Of a stretch of DNA of 9,513 nucleotides, positions 5,502 to 9,513 are shown piece by piece. A program made the translations under genes and the position numbers. Source of the stretch: JBBSQE01 sp038258095 (GTDB lineage: Bacteria; Actinomycetota; Thermoleophilia; Solirubrobacterales; 70-9). The first letter of the stretch is position 1; each line of letters starts with the position of its first letter. The notes below the pieces were generated by a model. It had not been told where the DNA came from, ran no database searches, and saw only the letters and a list, made by a program, of their open reading frames with translations. The stretch spans positions 1 through 9,513 of the forward strand of contig JBBSQE010000125.1 of assembly GCA_038258095.1 (NCBI GenBank), written 5' to 3'.

Positions 5502-5510
5502 AAGGAAGAG
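5502..5510 (+). promoter_or_regulatory. Ribosome binding site of the GGDEF gene
   Basis: AAGGAAGAG ends eight bases before the TTG at 5519. It is the reason for choosing that TTG over the first in-frame ATG at 5579, which has no comparable purine tract. Confidence 0.6.
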
Positions 5511-5518
5511 AACGCCCC

Positions 5519-6565
5519 TTGCCCGACACCGAGACAAACCCCGTCCCACCCGCACCCGATGGCTATCTGGGCGCCGATATGGCGCTGTCTTTGCGGATGG
5601 GCTCAATCATCTGGGCCCTCGGCATCATCCTCACCGTCGTCCTGCTGCCCCTGAGCCCGCCGACGGCGGCGATCGGCTCGGCCGGGTGGGCCCTCAGCGG
5701 GCTGTTGCTTGCGCTGGCTCTCGCCCTGGTCTGGGCGCTTCGCAGCCCGCGGATCCAGTGGAGCTACACGAGGCTCCTGGCCTCCAGCTACGTCGGGCTC
5801 GTGGCCATCGTCGTGATGCAGTGGCTCGCGGGCGGAGTCGGGGCGCCCTATGAGCGGCTGCTGCTGCTCGGTGTCGTCTACGTCGCCGCGATTCACCCGC
5901 CCCGCCGCATCGTCGCGTTCATGGTGATGACAGCGTTGGCGCTGGGCGCGCCGTTCCTCTACGACCGCTGGGACCTCGATGCGGTCGCGGCGTCCCTCGC
6001 CGGACTCATCGTCTGGATTGCCCTGGCCTTCGTCGCCCACGTGATGATGCGCGGGGTTCGCTCGCAGCGGGTCTCCCTGCGCGACGGGGAGAGCCGAGCC
6101 AGGGTCGAGGCGAGGCTGGACGATCTGACCGGCATCGGAAACCGGCGGGCATTCGAGGAGGCGCTGGGGGACGAGGTCGCCCGCGTGCGCCGGCTCGGCA
6201 GCCCTCTCAGCGTCGCGATGCTCGACATCGAGCAGTTCAAGAGCGTGAACGACGAGTTCGGTCACCTGGAGGGCGACGAGTGCCTGCGGGCACTGGCTGC
6301 GGCCTTCAAGTCCCAGCTCCGGGCGCCGGACCGCTGCTACCGCTGGGGAGGTGACGAGTTCGCCCTTGTCCTACCGGGAACCCGTGACGCCGGGGCCGAC
6401 CGCCTCGGCCAGCGCCTACGCGAGTTCGTGGCGGTCGCCTGCAAGCGCCCGGACGGCGAGTCGCTCCTGGTGCGCTACGGAGCGGCCCAGCTCGAGAGCG
6501 GCATGAGCGCCGAGGAACTGGTGGCCCGCGCCGATCTCAGCCTCGGCGCACGCCTGCCGGGCTGA
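5519..6565 (+). CDS. Six-TM membrane protein with cytoplasmic GGDEF domain (putative diguanylate cyclase)
   Basis: Predicted membrane protein of 348 residues that may make cyclic di-GMP from two GTP. Hydrophobic segments near 28-46, 52-74, 86-105, 111-126, 129-147 and 155-177 make six likely TM helices, with no recognised sensor domain. A short arginine-rich linker leads to the GGDEF domain from about 200: DDLTGIGNRRAF (201-212), LDIEQFKSVNDEFGHLEGDE (235-254) with Asp236, Asn244 and Asp253, and RWGGDEF (275-281). The RAPD at 268-271 lies exactly five residues before GGDEF, the position of the product-inhibition I-site. The second Asp of the usual DID is Glu238. The C-terminal end is degenerate: where ADxALYxAKxxGRN is expected it has ADLSLGARLPG and stops. 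Activity is therefore likely but not certain. TTG start at 5519 is supported by the AAGGAAGAG site. It is divergent from the amine oxidase and overlaps the convergent secreted gene by 29 bp. Confidence 0.88.
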   Translation: MPDTETNPVPPAPDGYLGADMALSLRMGSIIWALGIILTVVLLPLSPPTAAIGSAGWALSGLLLALALALVWALRSPRIQWSYTRLLASSYVGLVAIVVMQWLAGGVGAPYERLLLLGVVYVAAIHPPRRIVAFMVMTALALGAPFLYDRWDLDAVAASLAGLIVWIALAFVAHVMMRGVRSQRVSLRDGESRARVEARLDDLTGIGNRRAFEEALGDEVARVRRLGSPLSVAMLDIEQFKSVNDEFGHLEGDECLRALAAAFKSQLRAPDRCYRWGGDEFALVLPGTRDAGADRLGQRLREFVAVACKRPDGESLLVRYGAAQLESGMSAEELVARADLSLGARLPG

Positions 6566-7337
6566 TTCCCACCCGAGCGGGCACACCGCTGTCCCCCGTG
6601 GCGGGGCCGGGAAGCACCCGGGCGGACGAGCTCCTGAAACGAACCGGGCACCGCTTGGTGCCGCCCCGGCCGAAGCCGGACTCCCTGCCGACGGCGGTCA
6701 CGCCGTAGCACCCGGTCACCACGAACCGGTATCCGTGCCTCGAGCGCGGAAGCGCGAACGACACGCCGGCGGCGATCCGGTACGGCTGGGGCTCCCGCGT
6801 CACGCTCGTGGCGATCCGCCGGAAGACGGGGTCCGAGACCTTGCGGAAGTACCAGTAGACGCGGTGCCCGGAGAGCCTGATCGGATAGCCCGACGGATAG
6901 CGCCGCGTGAAGCTGACGATCGCGCGGTGCCCCCTGACCGTGAGCTTGGGCGAGACCGGGACGAGATCGACGAACGCCTTGACCCTCTTGCTCTCCACGG
7001 CCCCCGAATCCGTGGCTGCACTCGCCGCGTAGATCGTGTTGAGCTGGGGCCGAACGGACACCCTGAAGGCTCCGTTGGCGTTGGTCGTCACGGTGTCGAG
7101 GACCTCGGGAGCGCTCCGGTACGGAAATGGCTGGGCCGTGATCGTGACCGGAGTTCCCGGGACGTAGGTCCCCCCGTCGCGAAGGCCACCGCCGAGGAAG
7201 GTCGTCTGGCCCTGGGAGATCTCCGGCTTCGTGAGGGTCAGAACGGTCTCGGGCGCTCGGGCCAGCGCGGCTGCCGGCGCGAGGGCGGCGCCGAGAAGCG
7301 CGATTCCGAGGACACACATGATCATGAAACGGCGCAA
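6537..7337 (-). CDS. Secreted protein, Ig-like plus C-terminal cysteine-pair domain (paralog 1)
   Basis: A 266-residue exported protein of unknown function. TTG at 7337 gives a normal signal peptide, MRRFMIMCVLGIALLGAALA.., with cleavage probably after the ALA-RA region (25-28), and has AGAGGGA eight bases upstream; ATG at 7325 or 7319 would lose the basic n-region. Residues about 31-125 resemble a bacterial Ig-like beta sandwich: PGTPVTITAQPFPY (60-73), then TTNANGAFRVSVRPQLNTIYAA (84-105). The second half (131-244) is arginine-rich and aromatic: LTVRGHRAIVSFTRRYPSGY, WYFRK, RIAAGVSFALP, then TGCY (208-211) and KRCP (228-231). Cys210 and Cys230 are the only cysteines of the mature protein and could form a disulfide. 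Over residues 132-211 it is 56/80 identical by eye to the next gene, so the pair arose by tandem duplication. Its last codons overlap the end of the GGDEF gene. Confidence 0.8.
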   Translation of the reverse strand: MRRFMIMCVLGIALLGAALAPAAALARAPETVLTLTKPEISQGQTTFLGGGLRDGGTYVPGTPVTITAQPFPYRSAPEVLDTVTTNANGAFRVSVRPQLNTIYAASAATDSGAVESKRVKAFVDLVPVSPKLTVRGHRAIVSFTRRYPSGYPIRLSGHRVYWYFRKVSDPVFRRIATSVTREPQPYRIAAGVSFALPRSRHGYRFVVTGCYGVTAVGRESGFGRGGTKRCPVRFRSSSARVLPGPATGDSGVPARVGISPAGVRRG

Positions 7338-7345
7338 GCTCAAAT

Positions 7346-7351
7346 TCCCTC
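7346..7351 (-). promoter_or_regulatory. Ribosome binding site of secreted paralog 1
   Basis: GAGGGA on the minus strand, eight bases before the TTG at 7337. It decides that start over the downstream ATGs, which lie too far from it, and over the open frame reaching back to 7379. Confidence 0.5.
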
Positions 7352-7377
7352 TCGATGGCGGACCCCGGACGGGCGCC

Positions 7378-7383
7378 ACTATA
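7378..7383 (-). promoter_or_regulatory. Candidate -10 box TATAGT upstream of secreted paralog 1
   Basis: TATAGT on the minus strand, one mismatch from TATAAT, in the 85-bp gap between the two paralogs and 40 bases before the TTG. No clear -35 hexamer at 16-18 bp. It suggests the second gene may be transcribed independently as well as by read-through. Confidence 0.3.
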
Positions 7384-7422
7384 GCCGGGGCCGGGGACTC
7401 CCTCGTCGGAAGGGTCGTGAAC

Positions 7423-8199
7423 TCAACGCGGGCTGAAGGCGCCTGCGCTCAGCTCCGGTAGGAGACCCGGGAGCACGCGCCCGGAGGACCTGAAGCGCCC
7501 TGGGCATCGCTTCGCCCTGGTGCGCCCGAACCCGTCATCCGCACCGGCACGGGGAACCGTGTAGCAGCCGGTGACGAAAAACCGGTAGGTGCCCCCGATG
7601 CGTGGCAACCTGAACGACACCCCGGCGGCGATCCGGTCGGCCTTGGGCTCCCGCGAACGGCTCGTCGCAACCCGGTGATAGATGGGATTTGACGCCCTGC
7701 GGAAGTACCAGCTGACCCTCCGCCCGGAGAGCTTGAAGGGATAACCGGAGGGATACTGGCGAGTGAAGCTGACGAAGGCCCGGTGCCCGCGCACGGTGAG
7801 CCTCGGCGGGACCGGCTTGAGGTTGACGTAGGCCGTCTTCTTCGGACTGAAGCTGAGCCCCGCGAGCGTCCCCGCAATCGCGCGATAGCGGGTGTTGAGA
7901 CGGGGCCTGACCCTCGCCGAGAAGCTCCCCGCCGCGTTGGTCCGGACCGTCTTGACCCCACGGGCGGCCCGCTTGTACGGAAACTCCTGAGCGGTGATCG
8001 TCACCAGAGTGCCGGGGAGGACCGAGCCCGCGAAGCGGACCTTGCCGAAGACTCGCACGGTGGAGCCCTGGACGACCTGCGACTTCACGACTGCGATCGA
8101 GACCCGGGGCTTGGCGGCCCGCGCCGCGCCGGTGGCGGGATAAAGCGAGCCGGCGAGCATCGCCAGGGCCAGGATGAGAATTGACAGCTTGCGATACAC
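7423..8199 (-). CDS. Secreted protein, Ig-like plus C-terminal cysteine-pair domain (paralog 2)
   Basis: A 258-residue exported protein, tandem paralog of the gene at 6537-7337. GTG at 8199 gives a classical signal peptide (MYRKLSILILALAMLAGSLY.., likely cleaved near ARA, 26-28) and follows GGAGGT closely. An in-frame ATG at 8256 with GGGGGT upstream is an alternative but would bury the signal peptide 19 residues in. The Ig-like part has LPGTLVTITAQEFPY (61-75) and RTNAAGSFSARVRPRLNTRYRA (86-107). The C-terminal half has LTVRGHRAFVSFTRQYPSGY, SWYFRR, RIAAGVSFRLP, TGCY (210-213) and KRCP (230-233); Cys212 and Cys232 keep exactly the 20-residue spacing of paralog 1. The mature protein is strongly basic. 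I know no function for this C-terminal domain. It follows ftsH by 118 bp on the same strand; whether they share a transcript is unclear. Confidence 0.82.
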   Translation of the reverse strand: MYRKLSILILALAMLAGSLYPATGAARAAKPRVSIAVVKSQVVQGSTVRVFGKVRFAGSVLPGTLVTITAQEFPYKRAARGVKTVRTNAAGSFSARVRPRLNTRYRAIAGTLAGLSFSPKKTAYVNLKPVPPRLTVRGHRAFVSFTRQYPSGYPFKLSGRRVSWYFRRASNPIYHRVATSRSREPKADRIAAGVSFRLPRIGGTYRFFVTGCYTVPRAGADDGFGRTRAKRCPGRFRSSGRVLPGLLPELSAGAFSPR

Positions 8200-8202
8200 G
8201 GG

Positions 8203-8208
8203 ACCTCC
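8203..8208 (-). promoter_or_regulatory. Ribosome binding site GGAGGT of secreted paralog 2
   Basis: A perfect GGAGGT on the minus strand, three bases before the GTG at 8199. The spacing is shorter than usual, but it is the strongest Shine-Dalgarno in the window and it supports the GTG start. Confidence 0.55.
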
Positions 8209-8317
8209 ACACGGATCGGTTGCCTCAGCACGCGACTCATTCACGCTGCCAGTCATCGGAATACCCCCACCGGCGCTACGACAAACCGGCACTCCCGCGC
8301 CAGCTTGGCCGCGAGCC

Positions 8318-9511
8318 TCAGTCGTCGGTGCGCATCTCGGCGGCCAGGCCGGGACGCGGGTGGGTGATCGGCCTCGGGCTCTCGCGGTGGGCCGGCTCGG
8401 GCTCGGGCGCCGCGGGGCCGGTGTTCGGCTCCTCTGAGTCCTCGGTGAAAACGTCCTCGACGGCGGCGCCATCCAGCAGCGCGACGAACTGTTCGGCGTC
8501 GATCGTCTCGTACTCGAGCAGGATGTTTGAGATGCGGTCGAGGGCCTCGCGCTTGTCGGTGAGGATGTCCTTGGCGGACTGGTGGGCGTCCTCGACGATG
8601 CGGCGGATCTCGTCGTCGATCTCGCGGGCGATCTCGTCCGAGTAGTCGGGCTCCGAGGAGAACTCGCGGCCGAGGAAGGGCTGGCCGCGGTCGTGGCCGA
8701 ACACGCGCGGGCCGAGGCGCTCGGACATGCCGAAGCGCATGACCATCTGCTTGGCGGTCTCGGTGACCTTCTCGAGGTCGTTCGAGGCGCCGGTGGTGAT
8801 CTCGCCGAAGACGATCTCCTCCGCGGCACGCCCGCCGAGCGTCATCGCCATCGTGTCGGTCAGCTCCGCCCTGGTGGTGAGGAACTTGTCCTCGGTCGGC
8901 AGGGAGATCGTGTAGCCGAGAGCCTGCCCACGGCTGATCACGGAGATCTTGTGGACCGGGTCGGTGTTGGGGAGGATGTGACCGACGATCGCGTGGCCCA
9001 TCTCGTGGAACGCGGTGATCAGGCGCTCCTTCTCCGACATGACGCGGGTCTTCTTCTCGGGGCCGGCGATCACGCGCATGATCCCCTCCTCGAGCTCCTT
9101 CATCGAGATTTCGCGCTTGCCCTGGCGGGCGGTCAGGAGGGCGGACTCGTTGATCAGGTTGGCGAGGTCGGCACCCGTGAAGCCGGGGGTCTGGCCGGCG
9201 AGGACGTCGAGATCGATGACCTTCGCCAGCGGCTTGCCGCGCGTGTGGACCTCGAGGATGTGCTTGCGGCCCTTGCGGTCGGGACGGTCGACGACGACCT
9301 GGCGGTCGAATCGGCCGGGCCGCAGCAGGGCGGGGTCGAGGATGTCGGGGCGGTTGGTGGCGGCGATGAGGATGATGTTGTCCTTCATCTCGAAGCCGTC
9401 CATCTCGACGAGGAGCTGGTTCAGCGTCTGCTCGCGCTCGTCGTGCCCGCCGCCCATGCCGGCGCCGCGGTGGCGGCCGACTGCGTCGATCTCGTCCATG
9501 AAGATGATGCA
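8318..9511 (-). CDS. ftsH: ATP-dependent zinc metalloprotease FtsH, N-terminal part outside window
   Basis: Membrane-anchored AAA+ protease that unfolds and degrades membrane and cytosolic proteins. Only the last 397 residues are inside the window, starting in the Walker B strand (CIIFMDEIDAVGRHRG); the TM segments and Walker A lie beyond 9513. Numbering within the visible part: ATNRPDILDPALLRPGRFDR (51-70) is the second region of homology with arginine fingers Arg64 and Arg67; FTGADLANLINESALL (111-126) is sensor 2; FHEMGH (168-173) is the zinc motif HExxH, with Met where most FtsH have Ala; GGRAAEE (226-232); and TGASNDLEKVT (240-250), whose Asp245 is the third zinc ligand. After the protease domain a Pro/Glu-rich tail (358-397) ends in RTDD. 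All catalytic residues in view are intact. It is upstream of the two secreted paralogs on the same strand and is a familiar anchor of actinobacterial folate clusters. Confidence 0.97.
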   Translation of the reverse strand, partial: CIIFMDEIDAVGRHRGAGMGGGHDEREQTLNQLLVEMDGFEMKDNIILIAATNRPDILDPALLRPGRFDRQVVVDRPDRKGRKHILEVHTRGKPLAKVIDLDVLAGQTPGFTGADLANLINESALLTARQGKREISMKELEEGIMRVIAGPEKKTRVMSEKERLITAFHEMGHAIVGHILPNTDPVHKISVISRGQALGYTISLPTEDKFLTTRAELTDTMAMTLGGRAAEEIVFGEITTGASNDLEKVTETAKQMVMRFGMSERLGPRVFGHDRGQPFLGREFSSEPDYSDEIAREIDDEIRRIVEDAHQSAKDILTDKREALDRISNILLEYETIDAEQFVALLDGAAVEDVFTEDSEEPNTGPAAPEPEPAHRESPRPITHPRPGLAAEMRTDD

Positions 9512-9513
9512 CG

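Noticed and set aside
6735..7436. 233-codon plus-strand frame antisense to secreted paralog 1
   Set aside because: Charged low-complexity translation; the opposite strand has a signal peptide and a paralog-supported protein.
8200..8829. N-terminal 210 codons of the long open frame containing secreted paralog 2
   Set aside because: Lie out of frame within ftsH and translate to Ser/Arg/Pro-rich noise; the signal peptide starts at the GTG at 8199.

Overview
This is a high-GC, gene-dense window that reads as an actinobacterial chromosome. A Thermoleophilia/Solirubrobacterales-like lineage is my best guess. The reasons are the ftsH / folP-folB-folK / coaX neighbourhood, frequent GTG and TTG starts, TAnnnT-type -10 boxes close to start codons, and secreted basic proteins with an Ig-like domain. 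The taxonomic call is inference. No tRNA, rRNA, insertion sequence, integrase or CRISPR array is visible.

Layout from left to right. (1) 2-763, minus: coaX, type III pantothenate kinase, lacking only its last few residues at the window edge. (2) 795-2025, plus: a glutathione S-transferase-fold protein followed 13 bp later by a small lipoprotein, a two-gene unit divergent from coaX across a 31-bp gap that holds two short palindromes and overlapping -10-like boxes. (3) 2026-2254: a convergent intergenic region with three alternately oriented copies of CGGTTGTC that can form two mutually exclusive hairpins. (4) 2255-5451, minus: amine oxidase -> folP -> folB -> folK. Amine oxidase and folP overlap by ATGA. 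folP and folB are separated by a 107-bp gap carrying a perfect 34-bp tandem duplication. (5) 5519-6565, plus: a six-TM membrane GGDEF protein, divergent from the amine oxidase. (6) 6537-8199, minus: two tandem paralogous secreted proteins of unknown function. The last one overlaps the GGDEF gene tail-to-tail by 29 bp. (7) 8318-9511, minus: the C-terminal part of ftsH, running off the right edge.

How the genes fit together: folB, folK and folP perform three consecutive steps of dihydropteroate synthesis (DHNA -> HMDP -> HMDP-PP -> dihydropteroate), and coaX starts coenzyme A synthesis from pantothenate. In many actinobacteria folE (GTP cyclohydrolase I) sits between ftsH and folP. Here that place holds a monoamine-oxidase-like flavoenzyme, a c-di-GMP-type signalling protein and the two secreted paralogs, and folE is not in the window. 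This ftsH-folP interval is the accessory-like part.

The items most worth a second look are the switch-like hairpin pair at 2080-2153, the 34-bp tandem repeat in front of folB, the undescribed secreted paralog family, and the amine oxidase that keeps the MAO-type flavin-linking cysteine and aromatic cage and is translationally coupled to folP. I did not find a clearly new defence or mobile system.
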